From the NCBI RefSeq assembly GCF_000496835.1, contig NZ_KI543236.1, forward strand, positions 521,636-585,635: a stretch of 64,000 nt of DNA, given 5' to 3'. This DNA comes from Thalassobacillus devorans MSP14. Lineage in GTDB: Bacteria > Bacillota > Bacilli > Bacillales > Halobacillaceae. This document shows, one piece after another, positions 53,354-62,795 of the stretch (the stretch's first letter is position 1; the number at the start of each line of letters is the position of its first letter). Below the pieces are notes generated by a model, which made no database searches, was not told the origin of the DNA, and was given only the letters and a program-made list of their open reading frames with translations. The translations under genes and the position numbers were made by a program.

Positions 53354-54898
53354 TTGGATTTTTTGAATGAATCTATGGCAACAGAGAAAAAGATGTCAGA
53401 AGGGGAGGGCAGGGAGTTCGATCATTTATTTTTTCACGAAGCTCATACGGAAGGATTCCAGCATACCGTTCAACAAGTGACTGAAAAGCTTGTCAACGTG
53501 ATGAAGGACCTTGATCAGCCCTATTCTGGTAAATCCCCTGAAACGTTGCAGCGGGAGTTGGATAAACTTTCTGTTTTCACATACGAGGGAGAATCTGTTG
53601 GAAGATTGATGGATGATATCGACGACACCCTATTACGTAGCAATATCCATATCTCGCATCCGAAGTCGGTCGCCCATCTGCATTGTCCGCCGCTTGTTTC
53701 TGCGATGGCAGCGGAAATGATCATCAATTCGTTTAACCCCTCGTTGGATTCCTGGGATCAGAGCCCTGCAGCAACATATTTAGAACAGGAAGTCATCGAA
53801 TGGCTTACCAGGAGCTTTGGTTTTGACGGTACATCCGATGGTGTTTTTACCAGCGGAGGGACACAGTCCAATTACACGGCGCTATTAATTGCCCGGGATT
53901 CCTTTTGTAAACGCAAGTGGGAGGTGGATGTTCAGAAGCAGGGCTTACCGGATGATTTCAAGCGGCTGCGGATTCTGTGTTCAGAGGAGGCTCATTTTAC
54001 CGTTCAAAAGTCAGCCTCCCAGCTCGGACTCGGGGAAGACGCGGTCGTCCCGATAGAAACCGATGAAAATCATAAGCTATGTCTCTATGATTTGACCAAG
54101 AAACTGGAATTACTGGAAGCGGAGCAGTTATTGCCATTCGCCCTTGTGGCCACATGCGGTACAACTGATTTCGGGAGTATCGATCCGCTATCAGAACTGG
54201 GGGAGATTGCCAGCAGCCATGGAATGTGGCTTCATGTGGATGCTGCTTTCGGTGGGGCATTGATCCTCAGTCAGACACATCAGCACAAATTGCAAGGGAT
54301 CAATCAGGCAGACTCCATTGCAGTTGACTTCCATAAGTTATTCTACCAGCCGATCAGCTGTGGAGCCTTCCTGTTAAAAAATAAAAGGGAGTTCAACCAT
54401 CTTATGCATCATGCTGACTATTTGAACCCGGCCGAAGATGTTGAGAAAGGGATTATGAATCTTGTGAACAAATCCGTCCAGACAACCAGACGGTTTGATG
54501 CCTTGAAATTATTTTTCTCCTTAAGAATAGTAGGGACAAAGCAATATGGCGCCATGATCGATCATACGTTAGCTCTGGCGAAAGATGTTGCAAGGTATAT
54601 AGATGATTTGGCGGATATGACAGTGAACCATGCGGAACCGGAGTTGAATACAGTTGTATTCCGGTATGAACCGGATGTTCCGTCTGTAGTAGATTTGAAT
54701 CAGGTGAATCTTTCCATTCAGAAACGACTGCGTGATGAGGGTAAGGGGGTCATCGCTAAAACGGTGGCAGAGGAGCACGTTTGTCTTAAGTTTACGCTCC
54801 TTAACCCCAGAACACAGCTGGCTGATGTAAAAGAAATCCTGGCAGATATCCAGGAAATCGGAGAATCGGAGTTAGAAAAATGGAGGGTTTCCGTATGA
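53354..54898 (+). CDS. PLP-dependent decarboxylase for siderophore diamine (RhbB/DesA-like)
   Basis: 514-aa group II pyridoxal-phosphate decarboxylase: Asp296 (HVDAAFGG) binds the pyridine nitrogen, and Lys328 (AVDFHKLFYQP) forms the Schiff base. In NIS siderophore clusters such enzymes turn 2,4-diaminobutyrate into 1,3-diaminopropane (RhbB) or lysine into cadaverine (DesA); which one applies here is undecided. First gene of the siderophore operon under a Fur box. The start is TTG after AAAGGAATG; the ATG at 53375 has no site. Confidence 0.87.
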   Translation: MDFLNESMATEKKMSEGEGREFDHLFFHEAHTEGFQHTVQQVTEKLVNVMKDLDQPYSGKSPETLQRELDKLSVFTYEGESVGRLMDDIDDTLLRSNIHISHPKSVAHLHCPPLVSAMAAEMIINSFNPSLDSWDQSPAATYLEQEVIEWLTRSFGFDGTSDGVFTSGGTQSNYTALLIARDSFCKRKWEVDVQKQGLPDDFKRLRILCSEEAHFTVQKSASQLGLGEDAVVPIETDENHKLCLYDLTKKLELLEAEQLLPFALVATCGTTDFGSIDPLSELGEIASSHGMWLHVDAAFGGALILSQTHQHKLQGINQADSIAVDFHKLFYQPISCGAFLLKNKREFNHLMHHADYLNPAEDVEKGIMNLVNKSVQTTRRFDALKLFFSLRIVGTKQYGAMIDHTLALAKDVARYIDDLADMTVNHAEPELNTVVFRYEPDVPSVVDLNQVNLSIQKRLRDEGKGVIAKTVAEEHVCLKFTLLNPRTQLADVKEILADIQEIGESELEKWRVSV

Positions 54899-56637
54899 AG
54901 AACTTACAGGTAATTGCTGAAAATGCGACGATGCAAAGCTTCTTGAATTGTTATCTCAAAGAGACAGGTGATTTCCGGATAGAAACTGGCAATGCATCAG
55001 AAAAGACGATTTTCTGCCCATTATCCAATCAGGCAATTGACTTGATCATCGATGTGAAATACTGGTCGGAAACTGGAAGGCACCTTTTTGAATTCCCGAT
55101 TTACTATCAGTCTGGGGAAGAAACGAAGCCGATTGATTATGTCACATTGGCTGCCCTGATTACCAAAGAGCTTGCCCTGGAACACAATCGGGAAGGTGCA
55201 GAGGATGAACTGATCCTCCGTGTGATCCTGAGTTGTAAAAATATTAAAAAGTACCTGGAACATCGATTGCAGGATAGCGGCCAATTGAGCAGCAGGGAAT
55301 TTAATTATATCGAAGCGGAACAGTCGCTTATCTTTGGTCACCTGCTTCATCCGACTCCGAAAAGTAAACAAGGGATCACGGAAGAAGGGGATAATCGGTT
55401 TTCACCTGAAATGAAGGGGAAGTTCCAGCTTCACTATTTCTGGGCGGCAGATCCCCATGTCATAGAGGACTCTTCGCTGTCAGTCCCCGCTAAAGAAATT
55501 ATTAGGGGCGAATTGCCTGAAGAATTGATGATCGAGGAAGAGGGATCTCTCATTCCTGCCCATCCGTTACAAGCGAAGGCTCTTTTGGAAAAAGCATCGG
55601 TACAGCAGATGATCCAGGAAAATAAATTGAAGTATTTCGGACCGCTCGGACCCGAATTCACAGCCACATCTTCATTTCGTACTGTATACAGTCCTGAAAC
55701 GAAATATATGTACAAGTTTTCCCTCCCGATAAAGATTACCAATTCGCTCCGGATGAATCAGCAGAAAGAACTGGACAGGGGCGTGGAAGTATCGCGTTTG
55801 TTACAGAGCTCTCTTGGCGATGATCTGGAACGAAATTTCCCAGATTTCCATGTCATTTCAGACCCTGCATATATTCGTGTGGATATACCTGGAGAAGAGG
55901 AGGTACTGCTCGATTGCATTATCCGTGAAAACCCGTTTTATAGGAATGATTCTGATACCATTTTGGCTGCCGGGCTGGGACAGGACCACCCTTTTGGAGA
56001 GCAGTCACGGCTGTACAGGATCATTCACAGCATCGCAAAGAAAGAAAACAGGTCCTTACAAACGGTGAGTGAGGATTGGTTTAAACGGTATCTGTCCATC
56101 ACCCTCGATCCAATGTTATGGCTCTATGAAACGTATGGTATCGCGCTCGAAGCACATCAGCAGAATTCAGTCGTGCAGTTGAAGGACGGCTATCCTGATT
56201 CCTTCTATTATCGGGATAATCAGGGTTACTACTTCCGCGAAAATAAGGCAGATGAGCTGCGTCAACTGCTGCCCACGCTGAACGAGAAGAGTGACACGAT
56301 CTGTTCTGAAGCCATTGCGGAGGAAAGGCTGCGGTATTATTTCTTTTTCAATCATTTGTTCGGGGTAATCAATGGCTTTGGTACCAGCGGACTAATAGAC
56401 GAAGGCGAGTTATTGCGGGTGCTGCGTGAGCGTCTCGAGGCGCACCATGAGCAGAAAAGTGATTCGCAAGCGTTACTGAAAAGTCTATTAACGGAGGAAA
56501 AACTTCCATGCAAAGCTAATCTGCTGACGCGGTTCCATGATATGGATGAGCTTGTCGGTTCATTAGAGACGCAATCGGTCTACACGATGATCACTAACCC
56601 ATTAGCACAAAAGGCAGGTGTTACGAGTGAATTCTGA
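54895..56637 (+). CDS. NIS siderophore synthetase 1 (IucA/IucC family)
   Basis: 580-aa IucA/IucC synthetase that condenses a polyamine or hydroxamate amine with citrate, using ATP. Characteristic segments: PAHPLQAKALLEKA at about 223-236 and ATSSFRTVYSPETKYMYKFSLPIKITNSLR in pattern at about 253-282, then the ferric-iron-reductase-like FhuF-fold C-terminus with ALEAHQQNSVV. The ATG at 54895 overlaps the decarboxylase stop (ATGA) with a GGAGGG site. Occupies the RhbC position in the operon. Confidence 0.93.
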   Translation: MKNLQVIAENATMQSFLNCYLKETGDFRIETGNASEKTIFCPLSNQAIDLIIDVKYWSETGRHLFEFPIYYQSGEETKPIDYVTLAALITKELALEHNREGAEDELILRVILSCKNIKKYLEHRLQDSGQLSSREFNYIEAEQSLIFGHLLHPTPKSKQGITEEGDNRFSPEMKGKFQLHYFWAADPHVIEDSSLSVPAKEIIRGELPEELMIEEEGSLIPAHPLQAKALLEKASVQQMIQENKLKYFGPLGPEFTATSSFRTVYSPETKYMYKFSLPIKITNSLRMNQQKELDRGVEVSRLLQSSLGDDLERNFPDFHVISDPAYIRVDIPGEEEVLLDCIIRENPFYRNDSDTILAAGLGQDHPFGEQSRLYRIIHSIAKKENRSLQTVSEDWFKRYLSITLDPMLWLYETYGIALEAHQQNSVVQLKDGYPDSFYYRDNQGYYFRENKADELRQLLPTLNEKSDTICSEAIAEERLRYYFFFNHLFGVINGFGTSGLIDEGELLRVLRERLEAHHEQKSDSQALLKSLLTEEKLPCKANLLTRFHDMDELVGSLETQSVYTMITNPLAQKAGVTSEF

Positions 56638-57211
56638 ATGTATGATCATAGACCAGGATTTGAAGCAGGCGATTGCTTTTCGTGAACTGGATTATGACAA
56701 GGATCTGACTAATGTTTTTCTATGGATGCACCAGCAGCATGTCATCCCCTATTGGCAGTTGAACCTGCCATTTGCCGAATTTAGCAACCATTTAAAAAAG
56801 GCGTTGGAGGATAGCCATCAAACTCTCTATATCGGAGAAATTGATGGGCGGCCGATGAGCTATTGGGAGGCATATTGGGTAAAAGGGGATGTTGTGGAAA
56901 CATGCTATGACGCAGAATCCTTCGACCAGGGCATTCATCTGTTGATTGGTGATCCCCAATTTCTTGGTAAAGGATATGCTCTTCCTTTATTAAAGGCGAT
57001 GGTTGCCTTCCAATTTCGGCAGGAAAAAACAAACAAGGTGATCGCGGAACCCGATATCCGAAATGACAAGATGATCCACATCTTCGAAAAATGCGGATTT
57101 GAAGCGGTCAAGCCAATTGAACTTCCTGACAAAACAGGACTATTGATGTTTTGCACGAGGGAGAATTTTGAAAAGAGGTGGTCTTATGGCGGATACAATC
57201 AGGAACGCTGA
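56627..57211 (+). CDS. GNAT acetyltransferase for siderophore (RhbD/IucB-like)
   Basis: About 194-aa N-acyltransferase that would acylate the N-hydroxylated diamine to a hydroxamate. Matching features: the YWQLNLPFAEFSNHL substrate region at about 44-58 and the GNAT acetyl-CoA-binding region GDPQFLGKGYALPLLKAM at about 106-123, typical of IucB/RhbD. The start is uncertain: GTG 56627 follows AGGTG with good spacing; GTG 56618 and ATG 56642 are also in frame. It overlaps both neighbours, so it is translationally coupled. Confidence 0.87.
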   Translation: MNSECMIIDQDLKQAIAFRELDYDKDLTNVFLWMHQQHVIPYWQLNLPFAEFSNHLKKALEDSHQTLYIGEIDGRPMSYWEAYWVKGDVVETCYDAESFDQGIHLLIGDPQFLGKGYALPLLKAMVAFQFRQEKTNKVIAEPDIRNDKMIHIFEKCGFEAVKPIELPDKTGLLMFCTRENFEKRWSYGGYNQER

Positions 57212-58523
57212 GGTTTACGATGTCATTGGTATCGGAATCGGTCCATTCAACCTCGGTTTTGCAGCTCTTAGCGAGGAGGTCCCAGAAATAAATGCCCTGT
57301 TTTTTGAAAAGAAGCAGCAATTTGACTGGCACCCTGGAATGATGATTGAGGGCACTACCTTACAGGTTCCATTTTTAGCTGATCTTGTGAGCATGGCTGA
57401 TGTTACCAATCGCTATAGTTTTCTGAATTACTTACAACATCAGAACAGACTCTACCGTTTTTATTTCCGTGAGGATTTCCATATTCCGAGGAAGGAATAC
57501 AACCATTATTGCCAGTGGGTGACCGGGCAGTTGAGTAATTGTAAGTTCGGTATGAATGTTAAGGAGGTTGGTTTCAGGGATTGGGAAGGGGAGAGGCTGT
57601 ACGAAGTAATCGTTGAGTATGACCACAAGATAGAGCACTATCTTGCCAGACATATTTTAATGGGGATCGGTACGGTTCCAGCAGTTCCCGATCAGTTTCA
57701 GGAAGCCTTGGGAGATACCGTGTTCCATACGGCAGACTACTTAAATAAAAAAGAAAAGTGTGAGGACGCAGGAAAAATTGCTGTTATCGGTTCTGGTCAA
57801 AGTGCGGCAGAAGTATTCCTGGACTTGCTGGAAGACTTACCGGACCATGAGTATTCGCTTCATTGGTATACCAGATCCAAGGGATTCTTTCCGATGGAAT
57901 ATTCCAAGCTTGGTCTGGAACATTTTTCACCTGACTATACGTCGTTTTTCTATCAATTGCCGCAGGAGAAAAAAGATCAGCTGCTAGTGGATCAGGACCT
58001 ATTATATAAAGGAATCAGTGCGGATACAATCTCAGATATTTATGAACGTTTGTACCAGTACAGTATTGGCGGGGATAACCCAGATATTCATATGCAAGCC
58101 ATGTCAGCTATCGATTATATTCAGTCCCGGGGGGATAAGTGGGACCTTCATGGCTTTCAGCAGGTTAGTGAAGAGGCGTTTACGATCGATGCAGACGTCG
58201 TCATATTAGGGACCGGGTACAAACTGAACACCCCGGATTTCCTCCTTCCACTCGATGATTTCATTTCCCGGGATGAGCAGGGCCGGCTTAATATAACGGA
58301 TGATTACCGGCTTGTATGGAATGAAAGTCAAGGTCAGGGCCATCATATCTACATTCAAAATGGGGAGATCCACACCCATGGAGTAGGGGCGCCGGATCTC
58401 GGACTAGGTGCTCATCGTAATGCTGTCATCATTAACTCCCTTGCAGGAAGAGAGGTTTATCCAGTCCGGTCAGTAAACGTCTATCAGTCATTTGGAGTAC
58501 AAAAGCAACCAGTTACGAATTAG
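57186..58523 (+). CDS. Siderophore amine N-hydroxylase (IucD/RhbE-like)
   Basis: 445-aa FAD/NADPH-dependent monooxygenase that hydroxylates the free amine of lysine, ornithine or a diamine. FAD motif GIGIGPFNLGFAAL at about 12-25, NADPH motif VIGSGQSAAEVF near residue 201-212, and the ATG-like GTGYKLN at about 345. The ATG at 57186 has a GAGGTGG site. It overlaps the acetyltransferase gene by 26 bases. The substrate should be the diamine made by the decarboxylase if the rhizobactin model holds. Confidence 0.92.
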   Translation: MADTIRNAEVYDVIGIGIGPFNLGFAALSEEVPEINALFFEKKQQFDWHPGMMIEGTTLQVPFLADLVSMADVTNRYSFLNYLQHQNRLYRFYFREDFHIPRKEYNHYCQWVTGQLSNCKFGMNVKEVGFRDWEGERLYEVIVEYDHKIEHYLARHILMGIGTVPAVPDQFQEALGDTVFHTADYLNKKEKCEDAGKIAVIGSGQSAAEVFLDLLEDLPDHEYSLHWYTRSKGFFPMEYSKLGLEHFSPDYTSFFYQLPQEKKDQLLVDQDLLYKGISADTISDIYERLYQYSIGGDNPDIHMQAMSAIDYIQSRGDKWDLHGFQQVSEEAFTIDADVVILGTGYKLNTPDFLLPLDDFISRDEQGRLNITDDYRLVWNESQGQGHHIYIQNGEIHTHGVGAPDLGLGAHRNAVIINSLAGREVYPVRSVNVYQSFGVQKQPVTN

Positions 58524-58553
58524 TATCTATTTTCACAGAAAGAGGGGATTTCA

Positions 58554-60365
58554 TTGTATTCAAGCGATCTGAAGCACTTCTTTAATCAGGAAAACTGGGA
58601 AAAAGCAAACCGGCAATTGCTGGTTAAAATGATGGAAGAATATACGTATGAAGGCATGATTGACCCAGTCATGACCAATGAGCATGGAAAATGGAAGGAA
58701 TATGAGCTATTGATTACCGACCATAAACATTATTCTTTTGCGGCTAAAAGAGATTATTTTAACGGGTTAAAAGTAAAACCCGGTTCGATTTATGTCACAG
58801 AAAATGGGATACGTGATGAAGCGGCAGATGCTATCCAATTTTTGCTTGATATTCAGCCAATCATAGGGATGTCTGCGGAGACAGCGGGTCATCTGATCAA
58901 AGAATTGCACAATACGCTTGTGGCGGATATGCATTTACTGGGAAAGGCTTCGAAGACTTCCGATGAATTGATTCATGAAGATTATGCTTTATTGGAAGGA
59001 TATATGAGCGGTCATCCATGGATCACTTACAATAAAGGAAGAATCGGTTTCGGTTATGATGACTATGTGAAGTTTGCCCCGGAGCAGCAAAAAGAAACCA
59101 GCCTGTTCTGGATCGCCGTCCATAAAGAGCGTGCTTCCTTTCAGTCTACTAAAGACACCAGCTATGACAACCTATTACACGACGAATTATCCATGGAAGA
59201 GAAGGTGCAGTTTGAACAGTTATTACAGGAACAGGAAGTAGACCCGGAGGAATATTTCCTCCTGCCCGTACACGAGTGGCAATGGAAGAATATCATTATC
59301 CAGCAATTCGCTCAGGACATTTCCCGTAAGAAAATCATTCCTTTAGAAGAAGGAAAGGACCATTACTTGCCACAGCAATCGATCCGTACCTTCGTAAATA
59401 GAAGCCATAAGCATAAACATCATGTGAAAGTTCCCATGAGTATATTAAATACGCTGGTATATCGTGGTCTGCCGGCAGAACGCACACTGATCGCCCCGAA
59501 AATTACAGAATTCATCAAAGGGATCTATGAACAGGATTCATTTTTGAAAGAAACATGCCGCGTCATACTGCCTGGTGAGATTGCCAGCATCAATGTCGAT
59601 CATAGCTACTATCCCGAGCTTGAAAATGCTCCTTATCAATACCTTGAAATGCTGGGGGCCATTTGGCGGGAGAGTATTTACACCTATTTGGAAGCGGAAG
59701 AAAAAGCAGTGACCCTGGCTGCATTATTACATGAAGATAATAATGGTAAACCTTTTATCCTAAGCTTGATTGAAGCTTCCGGAATCAGTGCGGAAGAGTG
59801 GCTGAAGGAGTTTTTCCAGGTGGTCATGGATCCACTGCTGCACTATTTATATCAATATGGGACTGTGTTCTCTCCTCACGGCCAGAATACGATATTGGTA
59901 ATAAAAAATTTCAGGCCACACCGGCTTGCTGTCAAAGACTTTGTCGATGATGTCAATATTAGTGACCAGCCATTTGAAGAATTATCCGTTCTGACACAAG
60001 ATCTTAAAGATGTGTTAAGAAGTGAGCGTCCTGAAGGCCTGTTACAATTCATTTTTACAGGGTTATTTATATGTCACCTCCGCTATATGGCGAACATCCT
60101 GGATAAACATAAAAGTGTAACCGAGGATAGCTTTTGGGAACATCTGGCCCATGCCATTATAAACTACCAGGATCAGCACCCACACTTAAAAGAACGCTTT
60201 GACATCTTTGATTTTTTTCAAACAGAGGTCACGAAGCTTACATTGAATAGAAATCGCATGGTGGATTATGGATATGGTGATGGAGATGATCGGCCTCATG
60301 CTTCTGAATCTGGCAAGGTTACTAACCCGCTTGCCCGTTATGTCAGGGAAGAGCATTTTTCGTGA
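58554..60365 (+). CDS. NIS siderophore synthetase 2 (IucA/IucC family)
   Basis: 603-aa second IucA/IucC synthetase in the RhbF position. Segments: LEGYMSGHPWITYNKGRIGFG at about 144-164 in pattern, PVHEWQWKNIIIQQFA at about 239-254, and HKHHVKVPMSILNTLVYRGLPAERT at about 284-308. It would attach the second hydroxamate arm to citrate. The start is TTG at 58554 after GAGGGG. The operon ends with a strong terminator. No exporter or receptor genes are in the window. Confidence 0.92.
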   Translation: MYSSDLKHFFNQENWEKANRQLLVKMMEEYTYEGMIDPVMTNEHGKWKEYELLITDHKHYSFAAKRDYFNGLKVKPGSIYVTENGIRDEAADAIQFLLDIQPIIGMSAETAGHLIKELHNTLVADMHLLGKASKTSDELIHEDYALLEGYMSGHPWITYNKGRIGFGYDDYVKFAPEQQKETSLFWIAVHKERASFQSTKDTSYDNLLHDELSMEEKVQFEQLLQEQEVDPEEYFLLPVHEWQWKNIIIQQFAQDISRKKIIPLEEGKDHYLPQQSIRTFVNRSHKHKHHVKVPMSILNTLVYRGLPAERTLIAPKITEFIKGIYEQDSFLKETCRVILPGEIASINVDHSYYPELENAPYQYLEMLGAIWRESIYTYLEAEEKAVTLAALLHEDNNGKPFILSLIEASGISAEEWLKEFFQVVMDPLLHYLYQYGTVFSPHGQNTILVIKNFRPHRLAVKDFVDDVNISDQPFEELSVLTQDLKDVLRSERPEGLLQFIFTGLFICHLRYMANILDKHKSVTEDSFWEHLAHAIINYQDQHPHLKERFDIFDFFQTEVTKLTLNRNRMVDYGYGDGDDRPHASESGKVTNPLARYVREEHFS

Positions 60366-60391
60366 GTTGATTATAATTATAGAAAGCGAAT

Positions 60392-60440
60392 AAAGGAGCG
60401 TGCCTCCCATGTATCAGCATGGTTGGGGCAGGCTCCTTTC
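60392..60440 (+). terminator. Terminator of siderophore operon
   Basis: AAAGGAGC-TGCC-CATG ... CATG-GGCA-GCTCCTTT stem-loop; T run interrupted by C. Confidence 0.82.
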
Positions 60441-60504
60441 GTTATGGAAGAATTATTGTACGAAATAAGGAGACACTACGACTGTATAAAGGAGGAGTTT
60501 CCAC

Positions 60505-60927
60505 ATGGGAAAAATGAAGTTCTCCATGCTTTTCCATTTAGGAAAGCCTGAAAGACAAGTGATCAACAGCTTATTTATCAAGCTTGTGCTGGTACCTATT
60601 GTCCTGTTCATCGGCATGTTCAGTACCGGGCACATCGAATATGGTGCGCTATGGCAGCCGGCGGTGTTAAGTATCGTGCTCATCATCGTGGGGATTAGTA
60701 TGGAAAAGTTGGTTTTAAGCAAAGAAACATTGGGAGCCAGTGTGTTTATGGATTTTATTGTTTCCTTGTTGATTATCCTCGCTCTATCCAACTGGTTTCC
60801 AAATGCGATGGTAACGTTTATCGGGGCGTTTACTTTGGCGGTTGTGCTGGCAACGAGTGAATATTTCCTTCATCGTTTTTTACTTGCGTTACGTAATAAA
60901 AGCGACTCCGTTTCCACAGACCTCTAA
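60505..60927 (+). CDS. DUF2512 (YndM-like) membrane protein
   Basis: 140-aa protein with four transmembrane helices (about 24-42, 50-68, 79-95, 103-125). Position and spacing of helices and the VFMDFIVSLLIILALSNW block resemble the YndM/DUF2512 family found in spore-formers. The ATG has an AAAGGAGGAG site. Function unknown. The 230 bases after it hold no clear gene. Confidence 0.65.
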   Translation: MGKMKFSMLFHLGKPERQVINSLFIKLVLVPIVLFIGMFSTGHIEYGALWQPAVLSIVLIIVGISMEKLVLSKETLGASVFMDFIVSLLIILALSNWFPNAMVTFIGAFTLAVVLATSEYFLHRFLLALRNKSDSVSTDL

Positions 60928-61157
60928 GGCTGGGGGAGTTTGTCGTGGTGTTTTCCTATTTTATAGACCTTGGAAAAAAGTCACGCGTTCACCAGAGGAA
61001 GGTGTGAAAATCTTGTTTTCGCCGATCGTATCCATTATGTTTTGGATGAAGAAATGCTATCATTCATATAGAGGGCTGTATCCGGTGAATCATACGCTAA
61101 GCGGTTCGCCTGACAACTTTTTAGAAAAAGCTGCCCAATTAAAGAGGAGGTATTCAC

Positions 61158-61436
61158 ATGGCTGCGATTCAAAAAGGGGAAGGGAAATTTTTTGTCGGTG
61201 AAGATCCGGACCATCCGCTGGCAGAAATCACATTCCGGGAACATGACCATTTGGTTGTCGAGCATACCTATGTATCGGAAGAGCTCCGGGGGCAGGGTAT
61301 GGCGGCTAAATTAGTCGGGAAAGTGGCAGACTATGCCAGGGAGGAGCAAAAAAAGGTTAAAGCCGAATGTGATTATGCGAAAAAGAAGCTACACGCTCAT
61401 CCGGAATACCACGATGTGCTGCTGGAAAGGGACTGA
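61158..61436 (+). CDS. Short GNAT-family protein (YidJ-type)
   Basis: 92-aa minimal GNAT domain. The acetyl-CoA loop is ELRGQGMAAKLVGKVADYARE at about 42-62 in pattern, followed by VKAECDYAKKKLHAHPEYHDVL, the typical motif of the short YidJ-like subgroup. Cytosolic; acceptor unknown. The ATG has a GAGGAGG site. Confidence 0.88.
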   Translation: MAAIQKGEGKFFVGEDPDHPLAEITFREHDHLVVEHTYVSEELRGQGMAAKLVGKVADYAREEQKKVKAECDYAKKKLHAHPEYHDVLLERD

Positions 61437-61620
61437 CCAGAGCAATTTTCGCTGGGGGAATACATAGCAAATGCTCCTATCTTGCTCCCTGGGGAGGACG
61501 ATGATCCATTACGTGATTGTCGTCCTAATTTTTGATTGGAAAGCAGAATATTCATATGACAAAGGGTTCAAAAAGAATGTCATCACCATTTTCATCATAC
61601 AATGTCTTTGGGGTGAAAAT

Positions 61621-62064
61621 ATGCCAAGAATAAAGTACAAAGAGTCAGATGTTGCCTTAATGGCCAGGATGATGAGAGCGGAAGCTGTAGGGGAAGGAAA
61701 ACAAGGGATGTTGTATGTCGGCAACGTCATTGTTAATCGTGCAAAAGCGGATTGCTTAGACTTTAAAAACGTGCGGACCATTTACGACGTGATTTTTCAG
61801 GTACAGGGAGGAAATTATTCTTTCGAAGCTGTTCAAAAAGGAAATGTATTTTACAATCGGGCTAGAGAGGTAGAAAAAAGATTAGCCAGAAAGAATCTGA
61901 AATATTGGAGGCAGCATCCAGCAAAGTTTTCGCTTTGGTATTTTAATCCATATGCTGCATGCCCCCCAACATGGTACGGTCAACCTTTTGCCGGTCAGTA
62001 TAAGCAGCATTGTTATTATGAACCCGAGGCGAATACTTGTGACAGTGTCTATATCGGAGGTTAA
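61621..62064 (+). CDS. cwlJ: Spore cortex-lytic hydrolase CwlJ-like
   Basis: 147-aa cell-wall hydrolase of the SleB/CwlJ domain (Hydrolase_2): ARMMRAEAVGEGKQGMLYVGNVIVNRA pattern at about 13-39, whose Glu is the likely catalytic residue, and FSLWYFNPYAACPPTWYGQPFAGQYKQHCYY pattern near the C-terminus. CwlJ has about this length and no signal peptide; it degrades spore cortex during germination. The ATG 61621 has a GGGGTG site. Its usual partner gerQ is not in the window. Confidence 0.88.
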   Translation: MPRIKYKESDVALMARMMRAEAVGEGKQGMLYVGNVIVNRAKADCLDFKNVRTIYDVIFQVQGGNYSFEAVQKGNVFYNRAREVEKRLARKNLKYWRQHPAKFSLWYFNPYAACPPTWYGQPFAGQYKQHCYYEPEANTCDSVYIGG

Positions 62065-62185
62065 GCCAGCATGCTTTTATAGGTATAGGGGCCTCCTGGT
62101 ATTTGCTGAAGGATGGCGAAAGACTGTGCTCCTTAGACTTTCTGGTGGAGAGTTTCTCCAAAGGACAATATCATAGTTATATAGC

Positions 62186-62227
62186 AAAGGGACAGTTCTG
62201 GAATGGCAGAGCTGTCCCTTTATATTT
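62186..62227 (+). terminator. Terminator after cwlJ
   Basis: AAAGGGACAG ... CTGTCCCTTT with flanking T/A runs. Confidence 0.78.
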
Positions 62228-62242
62228 AATATGTGCGGGATC

Positions 62243-62392
62243 TTAATCAGTTAGGGATAAGGAAAGCTGTCCCTCACGAGATTGCAAGTGAATACCTTTA
62301 GGCTTCAAAAAAGTGCTTGCCCGTGGCTGTTTAGCCTCATCGAAATCCATTCGATCCCGGGAGATATTTTGAAAATTCAATGGTCTGTCCAT
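62243..62392 (-). CDS. Possible small protein, 49 aa
   Basis: Read leftward, GGGGG precedes an ATG at 62392 by 7 bases. The frame encodes a hydrophilic peptide starting MDRPLNFQNISRDRMDF. No family recognised and no transcription signals beyond the ribosome site. Listed only because the 730-base gap after cwlJ is otherwise nearly empty; may be chance. Confidence 0.3.
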   Translation of the reverse strand: MDRPLNFQNISRDRMDFDEAKQPRASTFLKPKGIHLQSREGQLSLSLTD

Positions 62393-62600
62393 GTGGTTTC
62401 CCCCTGTTTCATCAGCGGTGCAGTCCACCATTTTTTTAGAGGATGTTCTAAAATGACATTTTTATTCCAAAAGGGATTTGCAGCGGAGGTTCGTTTGATA
62501 TAAAAGTGGAGGTACAAAGATGGGTGAAATCAACTACCCAGAAATGCGGCGTTATACTATAACGTATGTGTAAAGAAGCATTTTATTGAATACATAACGA

Positions 62601-62650
62601 AAAAGTGCCTGCCCTCAGAGAGTCATATGGACAGGGAGGACAGGCCCTCT
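62601..62650. repeat. Dispersed palindromic element, copy h
   Basis: AAAAGTGCCTGCCCTC ... GGGAGGACAGGCCCTCTTTTT; shorter centre than other copies. It lies between cwlJ and the esterase gene. Confidence 0.65.
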
Positions 62651-62795
62651 TTTTAAATTATCCTCTCAATCAGTTTACTAATAAGAAACAAATGTATATA
62701 TTAGCAAAAAAAGTGTTTGACAATTCATCATTTATGTTATTTACTTATAGACAACAAATATTCATATTAGAAACAGAATGGGGAGGGGACCAGAT

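Noticed and set aside
60842-61201. 119-aa frame between the DUF2512 and GNAT genes
   Set aside because: Overlaps both real genes, no ribosome site, basic/aromatic random-looking composition.
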